From Marivirga salinae (GTDB taxonomy: Bacteria; Bacteroidota; Bacteroidia; Cytophagales; Cyclobacteriaceae): 64,000 nt of DNA. Positions 37,710 through 47,356 of the stretch are shown in pieces. The stretch covers positions 1,681,501 through 1,745,500 of the forward strand of contig NZ_CP129971.1 in assembly GCF_030503855.1 (NCBI RefSeq), given 5' to 3'. Both the position numbers and the translations under genes were made by a program. The notes under the pieces were generated by a model. The model was not told the origin of the DNA and did no database searches. It saw nothing but the letters and a program-made list of their open reading frames with translations. The first letter of the stretch is position 1. Every line of letters begins with the position of its first letter.

Positions 37710-39090
37710 ATCCTAAAAATCGTTTTAAAATGCTTTCTGCATTTAAGTTTTCTTGCGTTCCTTCTTTCATGTTTTTGAAAGTTAAATCGCCTGTTTTCAT
37801 TTCTTCAGAACCTACCAAAATCACATATGGAATTTGCTTATCATTAGCGTATTTCATTTGCTTTTTTAGTTTTATGGGTTCAGGGTAAAGTTCAGCTTTT
37901 ACATTGGCTGTTCTTAATCTATGCAATACTTTCAAGCAATATTTCCAACTCTCCTCATCGAAACTCACCATCAAAACCTCCGTGCTGGTTTCGGCATTTT
38001 CAGGATATAAATCTAATTCTTCCAATACATCATAAATTCGATCTACACCAAATGAAATACCTACGCCAGAAACATCAGGCAAACCAAAAGTATCTGTCAA
38101 ACCATCATATCTTCCTCCACCACAAATACTGCCCATCTCCACATTTTTAGGCTTCACTTCAAATATAGCTCCGGTGTAATAGGAAAGTCCACGAGCTAAA
38201 GTCACATCTAACTCAAGCTGAGGTACTTTAGCACCAAAAGATTCTAAAATATCAAAAACTTCATTTAACTCAGCCAATCCTTTTTGGCCTTTTTCAGAAT
38301 CTTTTAGGAAATCCTTTAAGAAATTCATTTGCTCGGCATTATCTCCACTTAAAGTAAATAAGGGTGATAAAGTATCAATTGCAGATTGAGCAAAACCTCT
38401 TTCTTTCAATTCTTCTTTTACTTTTTCCTCACCGATTTTATCCAATTTGTCAATGGCTACAGCAAAATCTGTTTCCTTTCCTTCTGCGCCCATTACTTCC
38501 ACTATGCCCGATAATATTTTTCGGTTATTGATTTTAATAGCATAATCCAAGCTATTGGCTTTTTTAGTCTGCAAGTTTTTGAAAACTTCCTGGATCATTA
38601 ATACAATTTCCGCCTCACAAAGCATGGAATTGGTTCCAATAGCATCCGCATCGCATTGGAAAAATTCTCTGTATCGTCCTTTCTGTGGGCGATCAGCTCT
38701 CCATACTGGCTGGATTTGATATCTCTTAAATGGGAAGGTTAAATTATGCTGATGCATCACCACGAAGCGGGCGAATGGAACAGTTAAATCATATCTTAAA
38801 CCTTTTTCAGAAATTTTAGGCTGCAGTGTTTTAGAATCATGTCGATCTTCTTCCTCAGTTTTAGAAAGAAAATCCCCTGAATTCAATATTTTAAAAAGCA
38901 ACTGATCTCCTTCATCTCCATATTTCCCCTGCAATACGCTTAGGTTCTCCATCGCAGGAGTTTCAATAGGCGCATATCCGTATTTTTGATAGACTTTTTT
39001 GATGGTATCCAAGATAAAATGTCTTTTGACCATTTCAGCTGGTCCAAAATCACGAGTTCCTTTAGGGATAGAAGGTTTCTGTTTGCTCAT
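37702..39090 (-). CDS. hisS: Histidyl-tRNA synthetase
   Basis: A 462-residue class II aminoacyl-tRNA synthetase. Motif 1 region KGTRDFGPAEM at the N-terminus, motif 2 WRADRPQKGRYREFFQCDAD, the His-specific LARGLSYYTGAIFEV and the motif 3 region GGRYDGLTDTFG with GVGISFGVDRI, then a C-terminal anticodon-binding domain (EVLMVSFDEES onward). First gene of the leftward operon hisS-hutH-CHU_C-ybaB-GT. Confidence 0.97.
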   Translation of the reverse strand: MSKQKPSIPKGTRDFGPAEMVKRHFILDTIKKVYQKYGYAPIETPAMENLSVLQGKYGDEGDQLLFKILNSGDFLSKTEEEDRHDSKTLQPKISEKGLRYDLTVPFARFVVMHQHNLTFPFKRYQIQPVWRADRPQKGRYREFFQCDADAIGTNSMLCEAEIVLMIQEVFKNLQTKKANSLDYAIKINNRKILSGIVEVMGAEGKETDFAVAIDKLDKIGEEKVKEELKERGFAQSAIDTLSPLFTLSGDNAEQMNFLKDFLKDSEKGQKGLAELNEVFDILESFGAKVPQLELDVTLARGLSYYTGAIFEVKPKNVEMGSICGGGRYDGLTDTFGLPDVSGVGISFGVDRIYDVLEELDLYPENAETSTEVLMVSFDEESWKYCLKVLHRLRTANVKAELYPEPIKLKKQMKYANDKQIPYVILVGSEEMKTGDLTFKNMKEGTQENLNAESILKRFLGYE

Positions 39091-39204
39091 TTTTACAATT
39101 TATTTTGGCGCAAATCTACAAATTTTTGTCGATAGGTTGGCAAGTTGACGGGTTTACATGTTGACAAGATGATGATGGGTGTAGGGTGATGGATGACGGG
39201 TGAA

Positions 39205-40575
39205 TTAAATTTCGTGTCTTTTCTTAATTACCCTCAATTTCCAATAGCCCATTTTGTAATAAGCAAAAGCTAAAATCGCTGCTAAAAAATTCGAAATCGG
39301 AAATGCCCACCAAATCCCTTCAAATCCTAAATCTGTTTTATTAGACAGCATAAAGGCAGTTGGGAAACGCACTATCCATAAACTAAATATTGAAATTAAC
39401 ATAGAGGCTTGTGTAAATCCTGCTCCATTAAAAACACCATTCAAAATCTGCTGTACGCCTAACAATCCGAAACTTGGCGCCATTATTTTAATAAATAAAG
39501 CTCCATTTTTTATTACCGTAGGGTCATTGGGAATGAAAAAAGCAGTGATGGGTTCGGCAAAAATAAATAATAAAACACCAATTCCCGTTAAACCGAAAAA
39601 GCCAATTTTATTACTCAAATCTCCAATTTTCTCAGCTCTTTTAAGTTTATTGGCTCCAATATTTTGTCCTACTAAACTGGTGGTGGCAATAGCAAATCCT
39701 AATGCTGGTACTACTACCAAACTCAAAATTCTTGCCCCAACTCCATAAGCGGCCACCACTTCACTTCCGAAACTTGTTACCAGCATAATCATAAAAGTCA
39801 TACCTGCAGCTCGACTAGATTGATCCAGACTGGAAGGAATGCCCAATTCAAATAATTTCTTTACCCACGGGAAATCCCATCTCATGTGGGTAAACTTGAT
39901 TTTTATTCCTCGTTTCCCTTTAAAAAGAATTACCATTCCAATAACTGCCGATAAGCCTTGAGTAAAAACACTCGCTATAGCTGCTCCGGCTACTCCATTT
40001 CCCTCAATTGGTCCCCAACCAAATATGAAAAGCGGATCTAAAACCAGATTGAGGAATACAGTCCCTAAGATGATAAACATAGGAAGGTAAACATTCCCAA
40101 TTCCTCGCATCAAGGATTGGAAAACAAAAAACATGAATAGGAATACAAACCCAAAAGAGGAAACTTGGAAATAACTTATGGAATCTTTTAGAATTTCAGA
40201 CCCTGCACCTACAATTTTCATTAAAGGCTCAGCAGAAAAATAACCAACTGCAGCTAATAAAATGGAAATAAAGAATATGACCATCACGGTTTGGGAGGAA
40301 GCATAATTAACCTTCACTTGGTTTTCTGCTCCTTTATGCTGAGAAACAATTACGGTTCCGGCTAATGTTAAACCTCCGCCTAACGCTAAAACCAAGAACA
40401 GAATAGGAAAACTTAAACTCACAGCAGCTACTGCATTAGCACCCAATCTACCCAACCAAAAAGTATCGATTAACTGATAAGCTGTTTGCAGCACGTTAGC
40501 CATGATAATTGGAAATGCAAGACTTACCAAAGAATTCAAAATCTTTCCTTCTGTATATTTCTTGCGTTTTGCCAT
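39205..40575 (-). CDS. MATE-family multidrug efflux transporter
   Basis: A membrane protein of about 456 residues with 12 hydrophobic segments in two related halves. The ATG at 40575 (MAKRKKYTEGKILNSL) is preferred to a TTG two codons upstream. N-terminal ALAFPI-type segment LVSLAFPIIMANVLQTAYQLI, then LGRLGANAVAAVSLSFPI, and in the second half LGIPSSLDQSSRAAG. Exports cationic drugs or metabolites with Na+ or H+; substrate unknown. Stands alone. Confidence 0.9.
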   Translation of the reverse strand: MAKRKKYTEGKILNSLVSLAFPIIMANVLQTAYQLIDTFWLGRLGANAVAAVSLSFPILFLVLALGGGLTLAGTVIVSQHKGAENQVKVNYASSQTVMVIFFISILLAAVGYFSAEPLMKIVGAGSEILKDSISYFQVSSFGFVFLFMFFVFQSLMRGIGNVYLPMFIILGTVFLNLVLDPLFIFGWGPIEGNGVAGAAIASVFTQGLSAVIGMVILFKGKRGIKIKFTHMRWDFPWVKKLFELGIPSSLDQSSRAAGMTFMIMLVTSFGSEVVAAYGVGARILSLVVVPALGFAIATTSLVGQNIGANKLKRAEKIGDLSNKIGFFGLTGIGVLLFIFAEPITAFFIPNDPTVIKNGALFIKIMAPSFGLLGVQQILNGVFNGAGFTQASMLISIFSLWIVRFPTAFMLSNKTDLGFEGIWWAFPISNFLAAILAFAYYKMGYWKLRVIKKRHEI

Positions 40576-40776
40576 TCCCAAAGATACGGGAATTCAATTT
40601 ATGGGTTTGTATTATTTGTAATAGTACTCTTCGTTGAACCCCATTTTGAAGTAATAGCTTAAGTTGTCAAAAAGCAAAGTTTTACTTTATATATACTGTA
40701 ACTTTGAAATTTAGGCATAAAAGCCTATTTTTTTTCAAATATTTGATTTAACTTTTATTCTCTAAATCAAAATACT

Positions 40777-42474
40777 GTGGAAGACATCAAAAAAAAGCAA
40801 TCTGTTAAAAATCAGGTAGTAGAAAATGAATATAAATCAAGCCAAAATTTCTATAAAAGTGATTTAATTCTTCAAGATTTTCTAAAGAGGAAAGTAAGTA
40901 GCAAAGGCTTAGATTACATGAATCCTAAGCTTAGTAAAACTGGAGAAGATGCAGCTCAGAAAATGGATGCACTCTCACTTGATGCGGATAAAAATGGCCC
41001 TCAATTAGTTAAGAGAAATTTTTTTGGAGAGGATATAGATGAAGTGAAATTCCATCCTTCTTATCAGGAATTAATGAAAATCGCCATTGATTCTGATATG
41101 TTTAAAGTAAAATGGGAACCGAACCTAAAGAATGAATTCAAGTTAGAGAGACACAGTTTAGGTTTTGCATCTGGCTATCTTTATGCCATGAGCGAATTGG
41201 GCCAATATTGTCCGCTTTGCATGACAGATGGAGTTGCTCGCCTGATTGATTTGCACTGCACGGAAGAAGATAAAAAAAGATTGCTTCCTCATATTTACAC
41301 CACAGAACTGGAACAGTTTTTCACAGGGGCCATGTTTTTAACTGAGAAATCAGGAGGTTCGGATGTCGGTAGAAATTTAGTAAAAGCTGAAAAGCAAGAG
41401 GATGGTACTTACCTTTTGAGTGGTGAAAAATGGTTTTGTAGCAATGTGAATGCTGAGCTCATTTTTGCTTTAGCAAGAACAGATGAAAGCAAAGAAGGAA
41501 CCCGTGGTTTATCCATTTTCTTAATCGAAAAACATTTACTAGATGGCAGTAAAAATAAATTACCCATCGTTCGGCTAAAAGATAAGCTGGGTGTTCGCTC
41601 TATGGCTAGTGCTGAATGCATTTTAGATGGGACGGTTGGGAAATTGGTTGGGGATGAATTCAATGGTTTTAAAATCATGACCGATATGATTAATCTGTCA
41701 AGATTGTATAATTCCATTGCTGCACTTTCTGGAGCCAGACGCGCTTTGGTGGAGGCTTATAATTTTAATCTTTTCAGAAAAAGTTTTGGCAAAACCGCAA
41801 TTGAACACACGCTGATAAAGGAAAAGCTGTTCGAATTAGGAAGTTTGAATGTTGCCAATTTTTATTTGACTTGGAGAGCTATAGAAGCTTTGGATAGAGC
41901 GGATAACGGAGACGAAAATGAGAAGCATTTGGGTAGATTATTAACTCCTATGGTTAAGAAATGGTCAGCAGAAAAAGCAGTTTACATCACCCGAGAAAGT
42001 ATGGAACTAATGGGTGGAATCGGATATATAGAAGATGGGGTGTTACCAAAAATAATGCGGGATATCATGGTATTGCCAATCTGGGAAGGGGCTGGAAACA
42101 TCATGATCTTAGATATGCTTAGAGCCAGTTTTAAATCGGATGGATTGAAAGTTATGATGCAGGAAATCAAAACCTCTTTGGGTAAAAAATCTGATTTTAA
42201 TGATACTGTCTTAGAGCATTTTGAAGAACTGCAAAATGAAATGAAAAGCATATTTAAAATGGAGCAAGATGAACTGGAGCTTCATGCTAAATATTTCTTT
42301 GAAAAACTGACTACTTTATTTCAATTAAGTCTGATTTTGGATAATTGGGAGGATAGCAATGAGGTTTGGATGAAACCAACTGCTGAATTTTTAAAATTGA
42401 GTTTAGAAAAGAAAGAGAGCCCCAAAGTTAGAGATATTGAAAGTATTAAGGGTTTAATGGCTTGGGAATTATAA
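40777..42474 (+). CDS. Acyl-CoA dehydrogenase, AidB-like
   Basis: A 565-residue flavin enzyme with a GTG start (MEDIKKKQSVKNQ). Middle-domain signatures GAMFLTEKSGGSDVG and LSGEKWFCSN, helical C-terminal domain with MELMGGIGYIEDGVLPKI and LPIWEGAGNIMILDMLRA. The latter WEG(S/A)GNI pattern and the length (longer than the usual about 380-400 residues) match the AidB/ACAD11-like subgroup. Substrate unknown. A palindromic terminator follows. Confidence 0.88.
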   Translation: MEDIKKKQSVKNQVVENEYKSSQNFYKSDLILQDFLKRKVSSKGLDYMNPKLSKTGEDAAQKMDALSLDADKNGPQLVKRNFFGEDIDEVKFHPSYQELMKIAIDSDMFKVKWEPNLKNEFKLERHSLGFASGYLYAMSELGQYCPLCMTDGVARLIDLHCTEEDKKRLLPHIYTTELEQFFTGAMFLTEKSGGSDVGRNLVKAEKQEDGTYLLSGEKWFCSNVNAELIFALARTDESKEGTRGLSIFLIEKHLLDGSKNKLPIVRLKDKLGVRSMASAECILDGTVGKLVGDEFNGFKIMTDMINLSRLYNSIAALSGARRALVEAYNFNLFRKSFGKTAIEHTLIKEKLFELGSLNVANFYLTWRAIEALDRADNGDENEKHLGRLLTPMVKKWSAEKAVYITRESMELMGGIGYIEDGVLPKIMRDIMVLPIWEGAGNIMILDMLRASFKSDGLKVMMQEIKTSLGKKSDFNDTVLEHFEELQNEMKSIFKMEQDELELHAKYFFEKLTTLFQLSLILDNWEDSNEVWMKPTAEFLKLSLEKKESPKVRDIESIKGLMAWEL

Positions 42475-42480
42475 TGGAAA

Positions 42481-42514
42481 ATCAAGCAGTCTCGAAATTT
42501 CGAGACTGCTTGAT
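42481..42514. terminator. 34-base perfect palindrome, bidirectional terminator
   Basis: ATCAAGCAGTCTCGAAA (42481-42497) is followed at once by its reverse complement. It sits in the 52-base gap between converging genes (acyl-CoA dehydrogenase and DoxX), as expected for a shared terminator. The T-tracts are modest on both sides. Confidence 0.8.
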
Positions 42515-42526
42515 CTATTAAAATTA

Positions 42527-42904
42527 TTAAGCTTCATCTCTATCAAACATCCCAGCAAAAGCTAATGCTCCTCCCATAATCACCATGTCTTTCAAGAATC
42601 CTTGCATTGGCTGCATCATGGCTTCTTGAGTATCTGCCCCAATAATTCCTGGCAAATGAATCCCCAAAATAAAGATCAATAGCATTAAAGCCAGTAATAG
42701 TCCTGCCAGCTTAGCATATTTCTTAATAATGAAAGCAATGGCTGCCGCTATCATCCCTGCCCCTACCAAATAATTCCAAAACATTTCCGGAGGAAAAGGT
42801 ACCATTGATGCCATTTGTTCGGCATTTAGAAAATGGAATATCCCAAAAATCAAAAAAGGAATTGCAAAAACAATTCGTGCTACTGTAGTGGTTAGCGTTT
42901 TCAT
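42527..42904 (-). CDS. DoxX-family membrane protein
   Basis: A 125-residue protein with four hydrophobic helices: ARIVFAIPFLIFGIFHFL, WNYLVGAGMIAAAIAFII, LAGLLLALMLLIFILGI and VIMGGALAFAGMF. The GIFHFLNA and family GxGxxxxxA pattern match DoxX/DoxD-like proteins, thought to work in redox or thiol stress at the membrane in some bacteria. Ends in a short acidic tail. Confidence 0.82.
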   Translation of the reverse strand: MKTLTTTVARIVFAIPFLIFGIFHFLNAEQMASMVPFPPEMFWNYLVGAGMIAAAIAFIIKKYAKLAGLLLALMLLIFILGIHLPGIIGADTQEAMMQPMQGFLKDMVIMGGALAFAGMFDRDEA

Positions 42905-43044
42905 AGTAAAAAAATTTAGTTACGAAAAATGTTACTATAAATATAATAAATTTATTAACTAACCGAAAATGAGAGGTTTAAAGTATCGTATAATGTAATT
43001 ATTCAGACATTTAGTGTGTGAATTATATATCGATAGTGTTTAGT

Positions 43045-43875
43045 TTACAAAAAACCCAAGTCAGGAATTTTAACTTGGTTTAAATTCCAAAATCCATATT
43101 CGAAATAATGGAATACTTCAGCTTCTAATTTCTGTTGCCTATTAGCTTGGTTTTCAGAAACATTTTCAAATTGAATTACGCAGCTTACTTTGGCTTTATC
43201 CTTTTCAATTTCTACATTTTTGACCTCTACCTCAGGTAAAATGATTTCATTTTGTGCTTCTAAGAGCTCAATAGCTTTTTCAATGAATTGATCTAAAGGG
43301 ATTTCTTTTTGATCATAAATTAATCGATCAGCACAATGAAAATTTATGAATTCAAAATCTTGTTTTATTAACTTTTTAAGAAATTCTTCACTCTCTCTTT
43401 TGAGGTCTTCAGCATGATTAGGATGAAATTCTTCGTAAATAAAACAAGTATTCATTCCTGGAATGTCCACAACGTTCATGTCTTCCTCCAATAGTTCCTC
43501 AATTATGAAGCGATAAATTTCACTCTTGTCCACTTCATAAATAACATCTAATTGAATATTATGCAGAGCCATAAATTCCATTACCTTGTCTAATTCCTGG
43601 CTAAGAGTGGCTTCATCCAGATCCTCTAGCTTTTTGAATTTAGGATTGCCTAATATTGCTTTTACTTTTTTAACTCCTTTTTTTGAAGCAGACTCTTCAA
43701 ATTTTTGAACGTAATCTAAAAATTGGGACTCTACTTCTGCTGGGATATCTGAATTCTCTTTATCATCATCCATAAATTTAGCGCCAAATTCAGCTCTTAA
43801 TTTGAGTTTCTTTAGTTCATTTTCCTGCCTAAGTTCTTCCTGATTTTCGTCTTCATTTCTGTTTTGGTTGTCCAT
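43045..43875 (-). CDS. Hypothetical acidic cytoplasmic protein
   Basis: The ATG at 43875 (MDNQNRNEDENQEEL) is preferred; 17 extra upstream codons are possible but unlike coding sequence. The 276-residue protein has no signal or membrane segment. It is rich in Glu, Lys and Asp with long helices at the N-terminus; the last about 120 residues (from ADRLIYDQKEI) look like a mixed alpha/beta domain, perhaps NTF2-like. Similar proteins occur in Cytophagales with unknown function. Monocistronic. Confidence 0.6.
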   Translation of the reverse strand: MDNQNRNEDENQEELRQENELKKLKLRAEFGAKFMDDDKENSDIPAEVESQFLDYVQKFEESASKKGVKKVKAILGNPKFKKLEDLDEATLSQELDKVMEFMALHNIQLDVIYEVDKSEIYRFIIEELLEEDMNVVDIPGMNTCFIYEEFHPNHAEDLKRESEEFLKKLIKQDFEFINFHCADRLIYDQKEIPLDQFIEKAIELLEAQNEIILPEVEVKNVEIEKDKAKVSCVIQFENVSENQANRQQKLEAEVFHYFEYGFWNLNQVKIPDLGFL

Positions 43876-44139
43876 ATTAATTTTGTTAGTTTTTTTCAAA
43901 TAAGCTAATCCTGTGCTTAATGTCAAGTATTCACTGTTTTGAATCTAACTTCACAAGGAATTGCAGGGATTTATCCCAAAGTAGAAAATAGTGATAATCG
44001 TATTGTTTTTTGGTGAAGTAAATCTGTGAGAACTATCTCCTGCAAGGGATTAAAATGCTAAAAAGTTAATTTTTGAAGCTACATCGTTACCAATATCCTA
44101 AAAAATAACTTTGGTTATTTTCTTTATGTTTTTTTGTAA

Positions 44140-44243
44140 CTTTTGTGGTAGTAATGTGCAACTGTTAATAGAAAAAGTAAACATTAATCTTTACCACAAA
44201 AGAGACAAAAGAAAACAAAAGGTTTTTCGCTTCAGCGAAAAAC
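44140..44243. repeat. Paired inverted repeats in a gene-free stretch (43876-44408)
   Basis: The gap of about 530 bases between a leftward hypothetical gene and the rightward deiminase gene has no supported gene. It holds CTTTTGTGGTA (44140-44150) mirrored by TACCACAAAAG (44192-44202), with imperfect matching beyond, and then a perfect hairpin GTTTTTCGCT-TC-AGCGAAAAAC (44222-44243). It may be a small intergenic repeat element; no transposase is present. Confidence 0.5.
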
Positions 44244-44408
44244 TCGCTAAGAATATTTCCTTAAATTAATAGTATTGACAGGGAATAAAGGGATATTGAC
44301 TGGAGAATGAATTCTTTATATGTAATGGAAAAAGTGACTGATCAATTTCAGGGTAGGGGATAATGCTTGAAATTAGCTTTTTAGAAATGCTTTAACTTAT
44401 TTAGTTCA

Positions 44409-45257
44409 ATGATTATAGATTCCGAATGCAATACCGTTTATTTTTCTGAAAAGCTTAAAGAAAATTTTCCTGAAGAATTTAATAAGATTTCTGAAGTGCT
44501 CTCTCCTTTTGATTATATCAAAATCAAATTATTAAAAGGTACCAAAGATGAATGGGCTCGAGATTATATGCCCATTCAGACGGCAGATAGGAGATTAGTG
44601 AAATTCCGTTATCAGCCAAGTTATGAAGTAAGAGCTAAATGGACGGAGCCAACAAAGGTCTTAAGAACCAATCGATTACTAGCTGATTTTTCAAAACATA
44701 ATATCAATTTAGATGGTGGGAATGTGGTGAAGTGGAAAGATAAGGTCATTATAACTGATCGAGTTGTTTCAGAAAACCATACTTATGAAAAAAATCCGAA
44801 TTCATTATTTGAAAGAATAGCAGAAGATTTACAATCTGAGGTTATCGTGATTAAAGCTCATAAGGAAAAAGATGATATGATTGGCCATGCTGATGGAATG
44901 CTACGATTTGTCAATGGAAATACTCTTATCGGCAATAGATTAAGCGAAGAATATAAGTCAATCAGGGAAAGTATTGAAGGAATGCTAAAAAAGCATCAAT
45001 TCAATTATATCGACATGCCATTTTTTATAGATGATAGCGAAAACCACTATTCTGCAATTGGCACATATGTGAATTTCCTAGAAATCGCGGATGTTATTGT
45101 ATTCCCAATTTTTAACCATCCTAAAGAAAAGAATGAGGAAGCTTTGGAAATCATGTATACTAGTTTTCCAGATAGAAAAATCATTCCAATCAACATTGAT
45201 GCAGTTGGGAAAGATGGCGGGTTGATGAATTGTATCAGTTGGTGTGTGAAAATGTAA
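44409..45257 (+). CDS. Agmatine deiminase / peptidyl-arginine deiminase-like enzyme
   Basis: A 282-residue guanidine-group-modifying enzyme. Motifs: DEWARDYMP (substrate Asp), LDGGNVVKW, MIGHADGML (catalytic His and Asp) and GLMNCISW (nucleophilic Cys near the C-terminus), plus YVNFLEIADVIVFPIF. It is shorter than typical agmatine deiminases (about 340-370 residues), so the substrate could differ (agmatine or peptidyl-arginine). Followed by a bidirectional terminator. Confidence 0.85.
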   Translation: MIIDSECNTVYFSEKLKENFPEEFNKISEVLSPFDYIKIKLLKGTKDEWARDYMPIQTADRRLVKFRYQPSYEVRAKWTEPTKVLRTNRLLADFSKHNINLDGGNVVKWKDKVIITDRVVSENHTYEKNPNSLFERIAEDLQSEVIVIKAHKEKDDMIGHADGMLRFVNGNTLIGNRLSEEYKSIRESIEGMLKKHQFNYIDMPFFIDDSENHYSAIGTYVNFLEIADVIVFPIFNHPKEKNEEALEIMYTSFPDRKIIPINIDAVGKDGGLMNCISWCVKM

Positions 45258-45261
45258 ATAA

Positions 45262-45293
45262 AAAAACCTGCTCAGTTTCCCGAGCAGGTTTTT
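45262..45293. terminator. Bidirectional terminator
   Basis: AAAAACCTGCTC (45262-45273) pairs with GAGCAGGTTTTT (45282-45293) around an 8-base loop; T-tracts on both strands. It lies between the converging deiminase and peroxiredoxin genes. Confidence 0.9.
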
Positions 45294-45313
45294 AAAACCA
45301 TAATCAATTCAAA

Positions 45314-45949
45314 TTATTTTTTATTTTTTGCTAAGTAAGAAGAAACGCTTTCTCTTGATTCTTGCATAGCCTCTTTTCCTTCTTCCCAGTTTGCTGGACA
45401 AACTTCACCATATTTTTCAACATGTTGCCATGCATCAACAATTCTCAACATCTCATCGATGTTTCTACCTAATGGTAAGTCGTTGATAGTCTCATGACGA
45501 ACAACTCCTTCTTTATCGATGAAGAAAGTTCCTCTATAAGCAACTGGAGTTCCTTCGAAGATTAATTCTCCTTCTTCATTATAATTCCAGTCGCCTGCTA
45601 AAACACCATAGTTGTTAGCAATTGTTTTTGAAGCATCAGCCACTAATGGATAAATTACACCTTCGATTCCACCATTTTCTTGTGGAGTCATTAACCATGC
45701 TAAGTGAGTTTCTTCTGTATCAGTAGATGCACCTACAACGGCAACACCTCTTTTTTCGAACTCAGCTAATTTCTCTTGGAAAGCCAAGATTTCAGTTGGG
45801 CAAACGAAAGTGAAATCTTTTGGATAAAAGAAGAAGATCACATCTTTTTTGCCTATATATTGCTCCAAAGAAAAATCTTCTACAATTTCTTCTCCGTTAA
45901 TTACTGCTCCTGTTTTAAATACTGGTGCTTTTTTTCCTACTAAAGACAT
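45314..45949 (-). CDS. 2-Cys peroxiredoxin (AhpC/Tsa family)
   Basis: A 211-residue thiol peroxidase. The peroxidatic Cys is in DFTFVCPTEI and the resolving Cys in GEVCPANWEEG near the C-terminus, giving a typical 2-Cys enzyme. FFYPKDF and YRGTFFIDKEGVVRH are further family segments. It removes hydrogen peroxide and alkyl hydroperoxides in the cytoplasm. A long 426-base upstream region (45950-46375) suggests its own regulation. Confidence 0.94.
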   Translation of the reverse strand: MSLVGKKAPVFKTGAVINGEEIVEDFSLEQYIGKKDVIFFFYPKDFTFVCPTEILAFQEKLAEFEKRGVAVVGASTDTEETHLAWLMTPQENGGIEGVIYPLVADASKTIANNYGVLAGDWNYNEEGELIFEGTPVAYRGTFFIDKEGVVRHETINDLPLGRNIDEMLRIVDAWQHVEKYGEVCPANWEEGKEAMQESRESVSSYLAKNKK

Positions 45950-46087
45950 ATTCTATTATTTAATTTATTGTTAAAAAATATTGACTAATATATTTAAACC
46001 TTGCTTTTGCTAACGAAAGAATACATATGATGTTTTTTGTATACGAATTAATTTATTTGATAATTCTCAACCTATTTTTTCATTAAT

Positions 46088-46112
46088 ATCTTTTCGGTAT
46101 AACAGAAAAGAT
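46088..46112. promoter_or_regulatory. Inverted repeat in the divergent gap between peroxiredoxin and polyprenyl synthase
   Basis: ATCTTTTC (46088-46095) and GAAAAGAT (46105-46112) flank 9 bases. The site is in a 426-base gene-free divergent gap and could be an operator for either gene. It does not match a binding site that I know. Confidence 0.35.
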
Positions 46113-46375
46113 TGTTTAAAAATCTTCGTTTTGCTTATTTTAAATAAGGATATAAATAAAAATTAAATTCCCATCTGGAATTGAAGTGCAAAGGTAAGTT
46201 TCAAATAATTGATTAGCAATTGTGAGAGTGAAAGTTTCCATTGATATTTATAATCGAATTATCAATATAATCTATGAAGCAAGAGAGTATTAGAGTATTG
46301 AAATCCACTTATAAAATTTACTTTTTATATCCCTTATTATTCCTATATCTTTAAGTCTTAATTGTAATATAGATA

Positions 46376-47356
46376 ATGAATAAATCCATTAAAGAATATA
46401 TAGTTTCCATCAATTCTGCCATTGAGAAAGAGCATTTTGGAGACAAGCCGCAAGAACTTTACGAGCCTATTCGATATATCATGTCTTTAGGTGGTAAAAG
46501 GATGCGTCCACTTTTGAGTTTATTGTCTTTTCAGTTATATAAGGATAACATAAAAGATGTGATTCCAGCTTCAATTGCTGTGGAAATCTTCCATAATTTC
46601 ACTTTGATGCATGATGATATCATGGATAATGCGCCTTTAAGAAGGGGACAGCAAACTGTGCATGAAAAATGGAATGATCCAGTAGCCATTCTTTCTGGAG
46701 ATGTAATGTTGGTAAAAGCATATCAACAAATAATAGCGCATTGTCCAAAAGAGAAATTAACCGAGGTTTTAGAGAAATTCAATCAGTGTGCCATTGAAGT
46801 TTGCGAAGGACAGCAAATTGATATGAATTTTGAAGAGCAGGAACAAGTTCATGAAGCTGAATATTTAGAAATGATTCGCTTAAAAACTGCTGTTCTGTTA
46901 GGGTTCAGTCTTGAATTCGGTGGTATTTTAGCTATGGATAATGAAGCTGATCAAGCTTTGTTATATCAAATGGGAGTAAATGCCGGAATTGGGTTTCAGT
47001 TGATGGATGATTTGCTGGATGTTTATGCAGATCAAGAAAAGTTTGGTAAACAAGTAGGAGGGGATATTATTGCCAATAAAAAAACCTATCTTTTGATTAA
47101 AGCCATAGAACTAGCCTCAGGAGAAAATGCCTATGATTTAAATAAATGGTTACAAACTCAAGATTTTAATAAAGAGGAAAAAGTGAAATCAGTAACAGCT
47201 ATTTACAATAAACTGAATATCAAAGAACTTACTGAAACTAAAATGAATGAGTACTTTGAAAAAGCATTTCAAAATTTAGAAGATTTGGATGCGTCTTCTG
47301 AAAAGAAAGTTATCATCAAAGATTTCTTCAATTACCTTATCAATAGAGAGCAATAA
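46376..47356 (+). CDS. Polyprenyl diphosphate synthase
   Basis: A 326-residue trans-isoprenyl synthase. First Asp-rich motif DDIMDNAPLRRG (preceded by NFTLMHDD), second QLMDDLLDVYAD, and GGKRMRP near residue 40 for IPP binding. It elongates isoprenoid diphosphates, for example toward quinone side chains; product length not deducible by eye. Stop and the following rhomboid start overlap by one base (TAATG). Confidence 0.92.
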   Translation: MNKSIKEYIVSINSAIEKEHFGDKPQELYEPIRYIMSLGGKRMRPLLSLLSFQLYKDNIKDVIPASIAVEIFHNFTLMHDDIMDNAPLRRGQQTVHEKWNDPVAILSGDVMLVKAYQQIIAHCPKEKLTEVLEKFNQCAIEVCEGQQIDMNFEEQEQVHEAEYLEMIRLKTAVLLGFSLEFGGILAMDNEADQALLYQMGVNAGIGFQLMDDLLDVYADQEKFGKQVGGDIIANKKTYLLIKAIELASGENAYDLNKWLQTQDFNKEEKVKSVTAIYNKLNIKELTETKMNEYFEKAFQNLEDLDASSEKKVIIKDFFNYLINREQ

